A program made the position numbers and the translations under genes. The notes below the pieces were generated by a model. The model was not told the DNA's origin. It saw only the letters and a program-made list of their open reading frames with translations, and did not search any database. A stretch of 37,124 nucleotides of DNA from positions 228,067 through 265,190 of the forward strand of contig NW_004440286.1 of the NCBI RefSeq assembly GCF_000330505.1, given 5' to 3'. This document shows positions 1 through 10,364 of this stretch, one piece after another. Source of the DNA: Entamoeba invadens IP1 (Eukaryota > Evosea > Mastigamoebida > Endamoebidae). Numbering within the stretch: the stretch's first letter is position 1; each line of letters starts with the position of its first letter.

Positions 1-1448
1 TTTGCATTTTCAATATTTTCATATTTTAAAAAACCATCCAAGTCTATAACTTCCATTTCTTTTTTAACAATTATAACTTCATCATCCAAATCACTCAAAT
101 CCATCAAATTATCCCCAAAATTCCAACCAATTCCGATTGTTTGACCCTCTTCTATATTAGTACCATTTTGAAATGAAGAATGACAAATTTGTTTTGTTAT
201 TTCCATTTGTGAATTTGTTAAACATTTTTCGCAATTTTCTTTAATTTCATTTGTAGTTGTGGTATCTCTTCTGTAATCATTTGGATCATAATAACCCCAA
301 GATTGCCAAGATTTTGAATGATATGTATTGTCAATAATTGGGTTAAAACTATTTTCTAATTGAATTTGAGTCCCAACACAACATTTGCATTCATCATCAT
401 ATTGATTTTTTTGATGAATTAAGTCGATTGTTGATTCATCAATTTCTCGAGGTAATATGAGTTTCGGACTTGTATTTTTATCAATATCGTTACAACATTT
501 TATTGTTGAAATTTGTGAAAACATATATTCACTTTTTGAACACTCACTTTTCAACTTTTCTTCATTATAATAATCACATTCTTCCATTATATTATTTTTC
601 TGAATTGCAAAAGTGTCAGAAATATCAGGAATGATTTTGTGTTCAAATTGGTAGTTATTTTTTCCTTCATTATAACGATACAATTCTTTTTCTTGACGTT
701 TTTCTTGAAAAAAGCGTTCACAATTTGTAAAGGACTTTTCATTTTTAATCGTAAATGGGTCATACGTCAAAACATGAAGTACATCATTTCTGGATATAAA
801 ATTTACAGTACTTTGTGAGTTATTATCATTATAACTAAACACAAATTCTTCGTCAGGGATCGGTACTTCAATTCGAACAATTTTATTGTTTAAGTTGTCG
901 TCGTTCTCAAAGCGAAACCCTTCTTTTGCTCTTTTCACCCATTCAAACGTTTTAATATGGAAATTGTATGTACTTTGAGAACTCACCCAAAGCAATGAAG
1001 CTGCAACAAAAGACGAAAACATTTTTATATTTATGTTAGTCATTCTTACATCCTTGAGTATCAAATCATTATATTCGTAACTTTTCATAAAGCTCAATGC
1101 TTTTTTGAACGACTCGTTATCACTTAGAATCTCAGCCAAATAAGACTTCATTGCTGAAAAGCATTTTTCGATAGAGTTTAATTGAGGTGAATATGGTACT
1201 AAATAAGTTACATATATTCCGTACTCTTGACACACCGATATCATATCCTTCTTGTGGATTGATGCGTTATCAATTACAAAGTGTATAAAAACTGGACCAT
1301 ACCACTTTATTAATTGTGGAATAAAAACTTCTTTGACGCTGTTGATGAAAATGACATTGGAGCTTTTACTACTAATACGAAACACCAAATTTTTACCCGG
1401 TACCACCATGGCAAACGTGGTTAAATTTGGCTCTCTTATGTTTTTGGA
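1..1448 (-). CDS. Open frame: transposase C-terminus continuing into an acidic Cys-containing protein, cut by window edge
   Basis: On the minus strand one frame is free of stops from 1448 to the left edge (at least 482 codons). The first in-frame ATG is at 1409, with later ones at 1043 and 1022. Its first part (about 1409-1050) is the catalytic C-terminal half of a DDE transposase, with VIDNASIH (second D, about 1254-1277) and PQLNSIEKCF (E, about 1170). There are 33 residues between this D and E, close to the DD34E spacing of Tc1/mariner/IS630. After about 1043 the transposase resemblance stops and the frame continues with a stretch that could be a signal peptide (MFSSFVAASLLWVSS, ATG at 1022). 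Then comes Asp/Glu/Asn-rich sequence with Cys pairs such as CKCC and CEKC. I do not recognise this part. It could be the element's own extra domain, a host gene into which the element inserted, or a chance in-frame join. The 3' end lies outside the window. Confidence 0.55.
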
Positions 1449-2090
1449 TTAACACTACAACATTGACCTATAAACTAATAACCCTGTCTTCTCGTGTGGT
1501 TAAAGTTGACTCCAACTTCGTCTATATATGCATAAACGAATTGGAAATAATTCAAATATTCGATATGATCAGCATACATTTTTCTTTGTTCAATCCGAAC
1601 TTTGATGTTTCGATTAAATTGTTCTTTTTTGACTAGTTTCAGTGTCACTCCTAGTCTCTTTAATATTCTGTGTACACCACTTAAACTGACTTTTTTCTGT
1701 TTCAACATCTCTTTGATTTCATGTTCATCTCTCATTAAATAAGATTCGTACCGAGCTATAGCTTCCATCCATTCATCTCATTTTTCGTTTACATGTTTTG
1801 TTATCAATTTTAAGGTTGTGAGTTTGTTCGCGCTTATTTCTTCGAGTATCATTGTTATTGTATTATAATCAAATTTGTAATTGTGCCCCGATTTCCTCCC
1901 TCTTTTGTTACCAGTCAGAGACACTCCATTTTTAACCCTTTCAATGATATTGTGGATGGTTGAAGGAGGCAATTTGAATTGTTTGGCAGTTCTATTATAA
2001 TTTTTACAATCAGAATAATAAATATATATTTGTGAATACAAGTCGTTTTTTCTTTCATTGTAATATTTTTTTTTCTTTTGAGGTTCAATT
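1050..2090 (-). pseudogene. Tc1/mariner (IS630)-class DDE transposase, broken
   Basis: Read on the minus strand, a helix-turn-helix N-terminus (about 2040-1900, including the RTAKQFKLPPSTIHNIIERV segment) leads into a linker and then AYIDEVGVNFN (first catalytic D, about 1515). The D...E pair of the same catalytic core follows at about 1260 and 1170. The family is recognised from the DDE signatures and the PYSPxLNxIE block. The frame is damaged: an in-frame TGA at 1778-1780 separates the HTH and middle parts. A TAG at 1475-1477 plus a frame change before 1449 separates the middle and C-terminal parts. A run of nine A residues near 2070 shifts the frame against the upstream open frame (2412-2085). 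No intron with GTTTGT...AG fits these breaks, so they look like decay or assembly errors. Mobilisation by this copy is unlikely. Confidence 0.75.
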
Positions 2091-2412
2091 GAGTAGATGA
2101 AACAATTTGTCTAGGAAACAATACTTCATGAATATCATCTTCTTCGTAGTATTGTTTAGATATTTCTTTCATCCTGGCATTGTACATTTCAAAGTGTTGA
2201 TCAATATGTTTTGATGCTAAAAATGCATTTCTGATAAATGTGGGATCTTTTTCATTTGGATTTTCGAAATATTTAGTTTCATTTGTGATTTCTGGTTCCG
2301 TTTCAAAGAAAGTTGGTTTTGGAGGAACTTTACAAATGTTAAATGGTGTGGCTTGAGCTCCAAAAGAAAAGTTTAATTGGAGATCCATTGATAAGCCTTT
2401 TCTACATTCCAT
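1915..2412 (-). CDS. Open frame upstream of transposase, N-terminal part of element or host gene
   Basis: A 165-codon minus-strand frame starts at an ATG at 2412 (MECRKGLSMDLQLNF...). Its first roughly 110 codons are of balanced, protein-like composition (FNICKVPPKPTFFETEPEI, then NPNEKDPTFIRNAFLASKHI). The last 50 or so codons are the out-of-frame shadow of the transposase HTH. The likely picture is that the real product switches frame at the nine-A run near 2070 and continues into the HTH. No known domain is recognised in the first part. It may be an extra N-terminal domain of the transposon protein, or the beginning of a host gene whose remainder lies at the left edge. Confidence 0.35.
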   Translation of the reverse strand: MECRKGLSMDLQLNFSFGAQATPFNICKVPPKPTFFETEPEITNETKYFENPNEKDPTFIRNAFLASKHIDQHFEMYNARMKEISKQYYEEDDIHEVLFPRQIVSSTQLNLKRKKNITMKEKTTCIHKYIFIILIVKIIIELPNNSNCLLQPSTISLKGLKMECL

Positions 2413-3104
2413 TGTTAATGGGAATGCCCAATCAATTTTTTATTTGATTTTTAAGTTAATAAAATTTTGAATAATTCTAAAGTTTATATTTCAATATATT
2501 ATATGTTTATTATCTTTTTATAGGGTTTTATTTTTAAATTATTTTTATAACAATTTTGAAAAACAAATTTCATCAAAAATGATCAATACAATAATAATTC
2601 CCATAAGTGTTTGAAATACATCATTTTTACTATTAATAGATGTGTAGAATATTTTATTCATTTTTTAAATCAAAAAGGAATACTCTATTTGTTTAACTGT
2701 TTCATTGTTAAATTAGTCATGACTCAAATAAAAATATTAGAAAAAGTCGTGATTTATAATGTGAAATATGGTTCTTTTATAACAAATAAAATCAATTTTT
2801 ATGTTTTCAGAATAACATTAATTGCTTTATTTAAGAAATGTTTTCATTTTTTTTCTTTCAAAGAGTTTTCGAAATTTTTATATTTCCATCATTATAAAAA
2901 ACGATATTTTTCAATAAATTCAAAAAATGTATAAAAAAGTTAAAGAAACAAAATAAATTAAATAATTATAAAAAATTTTTTAATTGTTATTTTGAAAAAG
3001 AATAATTTTATCGACAAGTCACACTGTTATAGATAATATCGACTTAACAAACTAGAAATTATGGGAATAAAAGAAGTTTAAGAAGAGAACTTAAATCACA
3101 TAAA
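2413..3104. other. AT-rich intergenic spacer
   Basis: Very AT-rich with long T and A runs. A 107-codon Phe/Lys/Ile-rich open stretch at 2611-2934 (+) has no recognisable domain and biased low-complexity composition, so I do not call it a gene. The right end must hold the promoter of the formin; a GAAC-containing segment (gagaacttaa) lies about 20 bases before its ATG. Confidence 0.6.
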
Positions 3105-5579
3105 ATGAGTGTGAAAGTGATATTGGTGCGTGAGAGTGAGAAACGACGAGTGAAAACAATAGACTGTGCTTCAATCCCAAAGGACCAACAAAATGATTTT
3201 ATATTGAAAGAAGTTGGTATAGTCAATGAGGATGAGTACATTATTAATTGGCAAGAAAAGGAAGTAATAATTGAGATGAAACCAAAAGTACGTGCCAAGA
3301 TGTATGTCCAGCGATTCAAAACTGTTATCGAAAATGATGAAAAGAAGAATTTAATAAAAGAGCTTGCTTTTGCAATGAAAGACAAAGAGGTTGGAGAAAA
3401 CATTTGCAAATTTGGAATTGATTATTTGATGGATCTTCTCTATGACCAAATAGAAACACAGTACGGACTAATAACCCTAAGAATATCGATGAGTAGAGAC
3501 GCTGTGTTCAGTCGAGTTGTTGACGATCAAAAATTCATCACGAAATTGTACTCTTTAATCGAACGAGATGATGTCACTATTAAATGGCAAGCAACTGAAA
3601 TTATAGCTATTATAGTGACTTTTGGAGGGATTGATATCATCAGAAAAGCAGCCAAAGAGTATGCTCGACACCACGGAGAGCAGACTTTTGAGATATTAAT
3701 AAAGATGATGTCCGACAAAGAGAATGAAGAAACGGCACTCTTAGGGGCACTTGTAGTCGGCTCGCTCTTAGTCGGAAGTACTGTAGATAAGAAGAAGTCG
3801 ATAGTGAAGAAGATGGAGAATGTCCACCTCAGTAAAACAGTTGAACAAATGGTCGCCAATTTTCCGTCTTCTGAAAAGATCAAAATGCAGGCGATGACGG
3901 TGCAGAACAACACGTACTACACGCAAAAGGTGAAACAAGAGAAAGTCAAAAAAGAGTACTTTTCGACGTCGAAAATACTCGAAGAGGTAACAGCCGAGCG
4001 CGATAAAATTCGGACTGAAGTGATGGAAACAGAGAACGAAATATTTTCTGTGAAGAGCGAAACAGAGTCGACAAAGGGCGATGTCTTAGTCTGTGAGAAT
4101 GAACTCGCCTTCTTAAAACAGTCACTTGAAAAGAAGAAAAAGGAATACGAGGAATTACTTTCTTCACTTCCCCAAGACGTCTTCCAGAAGAGCGATCAAG
4201 ACCTTCGAGCACTTGCTTTGGACTTGAGGCGCAAACGAGATAAACTGCGGTTTGACGTGCAAGAGATGGAGAAACGGAGAAGTCAAATATCTGAGTCGAA
4301 AGAGGAGATGGCGTACAAGGATATGATCGTTCAAATGCAAAAAGACTCGAAACAGGGTTTCATCAAAAAGGAGAATAAAAAGAAAAACATTCGAACGGCT
4401 CCACTGCCGTGGCATAAAGTGATCACGATGCAAAGGGGAGCGGACACTACTGTGTGGGACGAAATTGACGAATTTGATATCACGGAGAGAGATACTGAGG
4501 GGCTTATACATAACTTTGACTTCAATGAAAGCATCGAAGACAATGACCCGAGTCAAGTCCCTTACCCTTTGAATAAATATTTGTTGTTCTCTTTACTGAA
4601 ATTGCACTTACCCCCGAACAGAATGTTGATTCAAAAGATCCAAAATTTGGACACGACGTTACCTATAGAAGACGTGAAAACACTCATTCAGTGCTTACCA
4701 ACGACTGGTGAAGCGAATATTATTAAGGGATCGAAAGGGATTGACGTGACTTCCGTCATTGCTATCCAACTATGTAATGAACCATTTCTGATCACTAAGT
4801 TACAAATTTGGTTGGAACTCAGAAATATAACTGACGATATTGATAAAGCTACGACTATTATGACGACTATAGCAGACTGTTTGAACACTTTACAGAGCTC
4901 CAGCGAACTGCTGGAGCTACTCAGAATCTGTTTGAACTTTGGAAATATCTTGAACGCGAAAAGCCCGAGTCGGGCGAATGCACAGGCGTTTTCACTGGAA
5001 GCGTTGCTGCTTTTGAAAGATGTTCCAGGGACGTTGCAGAATGGGTTGAAGTATGTTTTAGGGCACGTTGATCCTCGCATCTTATTGGAACAAATTGCGA
5101 TATGTCGCGATGCCGTTTTTGATACGGAAGATGCGATTAAAATACTCTCGAATGTGAAGGACAAGTTGAAACCACTGGAAGAAAAGATGGTCGACCTTGA
5201 AAAGGTGTGCAACGACTTGTGCTCGACGAACTTGAAGACGTCATTTGACTCACTCACTGTTGCTGTTTCTAATGCGTTTAAAGTGTCTGACAGACTAAAC
5301 TCACTTGTGAATGCAATTGCAGACTGGTTTGGGATGGATTATACATCTTCATTCTTTAAAATCTTCTCTGAGTTTGTTAGAGACTTAAGCGCAGTGCTGG
5401 AGTTTGTTTTTTACTATTTATCCTAATAAGAAAACTTAATTTATAGTTCGCACGAATTTGAAAATTTGATGGATTTGGAAATGACACCTTTGCCACAAAC
5501 AAGTGACCCGGTCGATAGCTTTGTGAATAATATCATTAACGGAACAACACTACCAACACCTTTTCATTTTGTGTATTAA
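3105..5579 (+). CDS. Formin (FH3-like N-terminus, coiled coil, FH2), two exons
   Basis: Formins nucleate and processively elongate unbranched actin filaments. Exon 1 is 3105-5401 and exon 2 is 5447-5579, giving 809 aa. Residues about 80-260 are all-helical and armadillo-like, as in the GBD/FH3 of diaphanous-related formins. Residues about 280-420 are a charged coiled coil. FH2 begins at about 432 with LPWHKV...TVWDEI (lasso Trp region) and contains LLRICLNFGNILNAKSPSRA at about 605-625, the FH2 hallmark. There is no proline-rich FH1 between coiled coil and FH2, only TAPLPW, so profilin-actin recruitment through this protein is doubtful. The C-terminus (DSHEFENLMDLEMTPLP...) comes from exon 2; a DAD is expected there in this family, but the match is weak. 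Reading through the intron would give a shorter 773-aa protein with a Phe/Tyr-rich tail. The ATG is the first in frame and follows a GAAC-containing segment. Confidence 0.9.
5402..5446 (+). other. Intron in the formin gene (45 nt)
   Basis: Donor GTTTGT at 5402 and acceptor TATAG ending at 5446 match the Entamoeba splice consensus. Joining restores an open frame of 43 more codons that ends at TAA 5577-5579. The unspliced frame stops inside the intron (TCCTAA). Total coding length is divisible by three after removal. Confidence 0.85.
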
Positions 5580-6023
5580 CTCACTCTCTACTGATTTTTA
5601 AAGGAATTGAATATTAAAACAAAAGACCGTTTTTTTAATTAAAAGTCGACTCAATTTTCGTGTTCATAACAGAGAAATTGGTATTATCTGATTTGTTTTA
5701 CTTGATCATAAAAATAGACCAGAAGAATCAATTTTATTTTCTTTTAGTTCGACAATGATAAGTTATATAACATTGCCCATTTTTTAGTACAAAAAAAGAG
5801 GACCAAAATAGAACAACAACTTGTTTTTGAAGGTGTTGAAAATCTAAATCCAGTTTTTTCATCCCGATAAGACCGGTGATCTACCCAATCAACTCTTCAC
5901 ATAATAATTCATTAAGAATTAAATATGAAAAAAAATATAAGGAATATGGTTCAACGAATCTTTTGAAAAACAAACAAAAAACAATTTTGAGTTGTGCCGA
6001 GTTCTTCACTACAAAATTAATCC
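5580..6023. other. Intergenic spacer with promoter of the Roco-like gene
   Basis: AT-rich, with no coding frame of note. The last bases before the ATG at 6024 include gagttcttcactacaaaattaat, which could hold the start site. I see no clear TATA element. Confidence 0.5.
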
Positions 6024-9000
6024 ATGCGCAACTCGCTCGTGCTGGCCGACACTAAAAAAGACAAACGGTCGGTGACATCGTTCCGTCTGACCGACGCATT
6101 TTCAAGAAAGTCGCAAACCCTTCGACACAGTGAGACCGCTAAAATCGAATTAACTCCAAAGCAAAAACTTCCCGAGTACCCCCCATTGTTTGGGGGATCC
6201 ATTGACAATTTATTACCTTCACAACTTGGCTTCAAAGGTGTCCCCCTTGTTGTTGAAGATTGTATCCATCATATAGAAACGCTTTTTCTCTCCTCACAAA
6301 AACGTATTGATAAATGGGACAACAAAACACTCAACAAATTTCTCTGTAAAAATAGCTGTCCGACCCTTCCTGAAATCACAGGGGAAACTGCACTGCTGTT
6401 AACACAAGAGAAACTGGAGGATATGAAAATCAAAGAAGAGGACGCTAAGATGATCTTGGCGTTAATTCAAAAGGAAAGAACGAAACTGACGACACTGAAT
6501 GACATTGTGGAGAACAAAATGCCGTGTGTACAAGACTTGAGAATAGTATCAGACGTCATCAAAAAGATGAACGACGCGAGAGAAGTCAATCTCTATAAAA
6601 GATCATCACTTATAGTCTCGATGCACTTACTAAGAACCTTTTTCATTACACTCGACCCCCCACTCATCCCCCTCTCCGTCTGTAAAAAACTCGAAGACTT
6701 ATTTTCGACGTCCGACGCGTCGAAGCAGAAAAGCGTCTCACAATTACAACAAGAGTTTACTAACTTGTTGTCACAAGTCCTTTCCCAACGAGCGTACGCG
6801 ACTTTTGAGGCGATGTGCTCATTCTTCCAAATCATTGGAAACCACCCCAAAAGTGGAGCCCTCGACGCATTCACTGAAATTGTCGTCTTCTTCTTTCAAA
6901 GTTTCAACCCAAATTACACGTTCAATCAAGGCTGTTTGGACTTGTTACCGATCTTTTTGGGACTCACTATGGACGACTCAGACCCAAACTTCTTCCAACA
7001 GAAATTCTCGTTGGAGGACGAGAACAGATACGACGGCGAAGTCGTCGCAGCGTACGCTTATAGTGTGATGTGTCCGTACTTCTTCTTCCCTCCCGCGAGT
7101 TTCGATGAGATCACAACGGCTGGGTGGTTCAATGGCAATGCGTTTGTGACGAATTATCGGGTTGTTCTTGCGTGCGACCAAGTCTCGCTCGACTCGATAT
7201 TGTTTGACTGTTGTTTTACACAAGTCCCTTTGTGTGATATCAACACGATGAAAATCACTAAAGAGACGGTAGAAGGAAAAGTTTATTATGTGTTGCGCAT
7301 TGCTACAAAAGACTTCAGAAATATCACATTTTTCTCATTAACAAATTACAGCGACGAGTTCATTGCGGCACTCAACTGTAGAACGATGTTCTTTAATGTC
7401 TCGACGGAGCTGGACAAGTTTGAGTTGTTGGGAATACAAAGCGTCTCTGTGAGGAAATTAATGAACGACGATTTAAAACGACAAGGAAGAAGAGAGGCAA
7501 CGTCCCGCGAATTAATTGATGTGTGGAAGAACCCGAACACGAACGTCGAACTGAAAGTGTGCCAAAGTGGACTGTACGATGGGCAAGTCTATGAAGTGAA
7601 AATGCCCACCACACCTATTAGTGAAATTATCGATCTGATTCAAGACGACATCGAGAAAAATAATGACCAACTGTATTTTAAAATGACACAATTTGCGTCT
7701 GAGATCCTCGACCCTGCGAAAGAAGTCATCAAATTGTTACTCACAAAAAGTGTGATACTCTCTGTGAACAGTTTGAATGAATTTAAAGCACTTTTGGGAT
7801 TGATTGCGTTGGGAGCAGACTCTTATTATCTGTCACTTGAAGGGTTTCTAGTCCTCTACAGAACATATTTCAAATTCACAGATACACAACAACGAATGAT
7901 ATTCTTGTGGATGGTCTGGTTGGTCATGAATCAACACACCACAGTCTTCGGGTTCAACGCAAGTTTACTCAAATTCTTGTTTTACACAATCCACTCGTTT
8001 CGGTTCAACGACGAACTGTTGCAGCAATTTGTCACTCTCAACAAAAGTGTATTTGCGTCACTCGGTAAAATGAAATTCGCGATCTTCTCGGACGTCATCC
8101 CACGCCCAGCAGAGTTGTTCTTCCAACACCCCAATTTACGTTGTATTCCTAAAATGAACCAACAAATCGTCTCAATGAAAAACACAACAGCGTCAACCGT
8201 CCCACCTTTCACTCCAACAACAATCCAAACCCTTGACGCAGAGAATAACAGGTTTCTTGACATCCCCAATACCGTCTTAACTTGTGTTAAGTTGGTTACA
8301 ATGAAGTTACAAAACAACAAGATCTACGTGTTGTCGGACGGCATCGCGAATTTCCAGAATTTGACGTACTTGGACTTGTCGAATAATTTACTCAAAACAT
8401 TCCCATTACTCGGAAGAGTCAAATTAAGGTATTTGGATATATCAAATAACCCACTGACATCTCTCGGATTCTTACCAACAACACTGACTACACTCAATAT
8501 GAGAAACTTGAGTAAAATGCCGGATCTGTCACAACACTCATTGGTCACGTTAGACTGTAATGGGACATCTGCCATCTCCACTAAAACTTTATTCAAAAAC
8601 CTTCCAATAACACTGAAAGTGTTAGACATTGGTGGGAGAGACATGTTATCCCTCCCTTTCAAACTGTCCAGACTTGTCAATCTCACGAAGTTAAACATTT
8701 CGAATAACAAAATATCATCGTTGCACCCGTCCTTCTTCGAAATGGGAATCAAAGACTTGAACATCGAGCAAAACTCTTTCAAAATTCTTCCACCAACATT
8801 TAAGAAGATGAAAGTTGAGAACTTGATTAAAGATACGTTCGTCCCTGATAGAAAACAAGGCGAAAAAAGAGTCGTTATAATCGACAATTCAACGGAATTG
8901 TTCAACGCACTTATTCGAGTCTTCAAACAAACAAATTTGAATATCAGAGAGGACGCACACTCTGCCAAAATTACTATGAGACAAGACAAAGTCGTTGATA

Positions 9001-10364
9001 TTAGAGTGATATCATTGGATACCATAGAGACACAACCCTATTTAGGGATTGACGCTCTCTATATCATACACTCGCACGACGAAATTTCATTCAGAATTAT
9101 CGACTTGTGTCAGTACACATCGACAAGAAATTACATTGTCGTTGCAGACAAAAAAATCGACGAAAACGCACTTGTTTTGGACGAGACTTTTGCAACACTC
9201 AAATCCGTCTGTAAGAAGCTGAGAACAGCGATTGATGAGTTCTCGAAAGAAGATCTCCCAGCACAATGCTTCCAAGTGTTACGCGCTTTACAGGCGTATG
9301 ACTTGTCACCGGCAGTGATGTCGCCACAGTTGTTCAAAGAAGTTTGTGACAACGTTGGGTTGACTGAGAGTGAAGTGAATAAAGCAGTCCGCCAGCTAAC
9401 TGAGCGAAGACTGATCCATCGCAATGTCATAGAGAATTTGGTTTCATCGAGGAAGTCCAAATTCATACGACCGGGGGTGATTGCAGTCAGAATGACTTAT
9501 TCGTCCTTCTTCAGTAACAAAAGTGAGTACTCTTTGGTCGACACAAAACACAATTTCCACATCGCGTCGTCACTTTCTATTCAAAACAAAGGAGTGTTCA
9601 CTGCACGCGCATTACAGTGTTGTAAGATGCACGGACTTAAAGATGAGAAAACACTTCAATACATTACTTCGATACTTGAGGAGTATTCTATAGTGTTAAT
9701 CGTCAGAGAGGAGTTGAGTGATGTATTAAATAAGAAGGACAAATACACTGCCTTACTCGAACAAGCAAGGAAAATGACATTAGTATCCACTGATGTGAGT
9801 AAAGTGGGTGATGCCACGATTTTGGTGTCTCTTGTTGGTGTTCCTTTTATGGGCGAGTGGAACAAGAAGAGTCGAAGTGTTGTGACGAAGCGCGAGTATC
9901 TCTTTAACAAATTTCCATTGCAACTTGAAATGTGTTTAATAGGAGGTGTTGCATTAGAATATGGTATTCCAGTCGTTGTGTGGAAAAAGGGGGTCATCTT
10001 TGAAATTGGTTCCATCGACTTGAAATTGGAGTTTGAGCGGAATAAGTTGGTCATTTCTGTTCGACATGGGATGGAGAGTATGCGGGATATTGTTCGCGCT
10101 GGGGACATCTATGAAAATTTGACACACACCATCCAAGCAATCGTCTCGAATTACTTCCCAACAGTCACGTTCAGTATGCAAGTGTTGTGTATGTTGTGTG
10201 ATAAACATAGTTTGAGTGTCGATGAAGTGCAAGACAAGATCACATTAGGGCAACTGGATTACTATGAGAAAGACCACGAATACAACTTCTTGTTGACATC
10301 AATGGATTTGTATATGAAGACTCTTGGGAATGAATCCAAGGAGAGACTATGGGGAAGGAAATAG
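6024..10364 (+). CDS. Roco-family-like multidomain signalling protein (RhoGAP/SAM, PH-like, RasGEF-N-like, LRR, degenerate Roc, COR)
   Basis: This 1446-codon frame is the N-terminal bulk of a Roco-type protein. Residues about 53-90 (PLFGGSIDNLL...GVPLVVEDCI) match the start of a RhoGAP domain. About 95-155 reads as a SAM-like insertion (KWDNKTLNKFL...ALLLTQEKL...ILALIQ). About 165-230 resumes RhoGAP-like helices (LLRTFFITLDPPLIPLSV). About 340-460 looks PH/GRAM-like. About 560-660 resembles a RasGEF N-terminal (REM) region (SLEGFLVLYRTYFKFT). Leucine-rich repeats fill about 735-930 (LTYLDLSNNLLKTFP, LRYLDISNNPLTSL). They are followed by KRVVIIDNSTELFNAL at about 948, in the position of a Roc P-loop but without GxxxxGK[ST]. 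A COR-like stretch starts at about 1075 (LRALQAYDLSPAVMS...LTERRLIHRN). The GIFR arginine finger of active RhoGAPs is not visible. The kinase expected after COR lies just downstream in another frame. LRR is strong; RhoGAP, COR and the rest are inferred from motif order. Confidence 0.75.
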   Translation: MRNSLVLADTKKDKRSVTSFRLTDAFSRKSQTLRHSETAKIELTPKQKLPEYPPLFGGSIDNLLPSQLGFKGVPLVVEDCIHHIETLFLSSQKRIDKWDNKTLNKFLCKNSCPTLPEITGETALLLTQEKLEDMKIKEEDAKMILALIQKERTKLTTLNDIVENKMPCVQDLRIVSDVIKKMNDAREVNLYKRSSLIVSMHLLRTFFITLDPPLIPLSVCKKLEDLFSTSDASKQKSVSQLQQEFTNLLSQVLSQRAYATFEAMCSFFQIIGNHPKSGALDAFTEIVVFFFQSFNPNYTFNQGCLDLLPIFLGLTMDDSDPNFFQQKFSLEDENRYDGEVVAAYAYSVMCPYFFFPPASFDEITTAGWFNGNAFVTNYRVVLACDQVSLDSILFDCCFTQVPLCDINTMKITKETVEGKVYYVLRIATKDFRNITFFSLTNYSDEFIAALNCRTMFFNVSTELDKFELLGIQSVSVRKLMNDDLKRQGRREATSRELIDVWKNPNTNVELKVCQSGLYDGQVYEVKMPTTPISEIIDLIQDDIEKNNDQLYFKMTQFASEILDPAKEVIKLLLTKSVILSVNSLNEFKALLGLIALGADSYYLSLEGFLVLYRTYFKFTDTQQRMIFLWMVWLVMNQHTTVFGFNASLLKFLFYTIHSFRFNDELLQQFVTLNKSVFASLGKMKFAIFSDVIPRPAELFFQHPNLRCIPKMNQQIVSMKNTTASTVPPFTPTTIQTLDAENNRFLDIPNTVLTCVKLVTMKLQNNKIYVLSDGIANFQNLTYLDLSNNLLKTFPLLGRVKLRYLDISNNPLTSLGFLPTTLTTLNMRNLSKMPDLSQHSLVTLDCNGTSAISTKTLFKNLPITLKVLDIGGRDMLSLPFKLSRLVNLTKLNISNNKISSLHPSFFEMGIKDLNIEQNSFKILPPTFKKMKVENLIKDTFVPDRKQGEKRVVIIDNSTELFNALIRVFKQTNLNIREDAHSAKITMRQDKVVDIRVISLDTIETQPYLGIDALYIIHSHDEISFRIIDLCQYTSTRNYIVVADKKIDENALVLDETFATLKSVCKKLRTAIDEFSKEDLPAQCFQVLRALQAYDLSPAVMSPQLFKEVCDNVGLTESEVNKAVRQLTERRLIHRNVIENLVSSRKSKFIRPGVIAVRMTYSSFFSNKSEYSLVDTKHNFHIASSLSIQNKGVFTARALQCCKMHGLKDEKTLQYITSILEEYSIVLIVREELSDVLNKKDKYTALLEQARKMTLVSTDVSKVGDATILVSLVGVPFMGEWNKKSRSVVTKREYLFNKFPLQLEMCLIGGVALEYGIPVVVWKKGVIFEIGSIDLKLEFERNKLVISVRHGMESMRDIVRAGDIYENLTHTIQAIVSNYFPTVTFSMQVLCMLCDKHSLSVDEVQDKITLGQLDYYEKDHEYNFLLTSMDLYMKTLGNESKERLWGRK

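Noticed and set aside
1475..1500. Tiny intron explaining the transposase frame break near 1475
   Set aside because: The available GT...AG interval is about 15 bases and lacks the GTTTGT donor, too short for splicing.
2611..2934. 107-codon plus-strand frame
   Set aside because: Phe/Lys/Ile/Tyr-rich low-complexity translation of AT-rich spacer, no ATG context or domain.
8324..9025. 233-codon minus-strand frame inside the Roco-like gene (and similar long antisense frames in formin and ISWI genes)
   Set aside because: Composition mirrors the sense gene. Sense frames carry clear domains; the antisense ones carry none.
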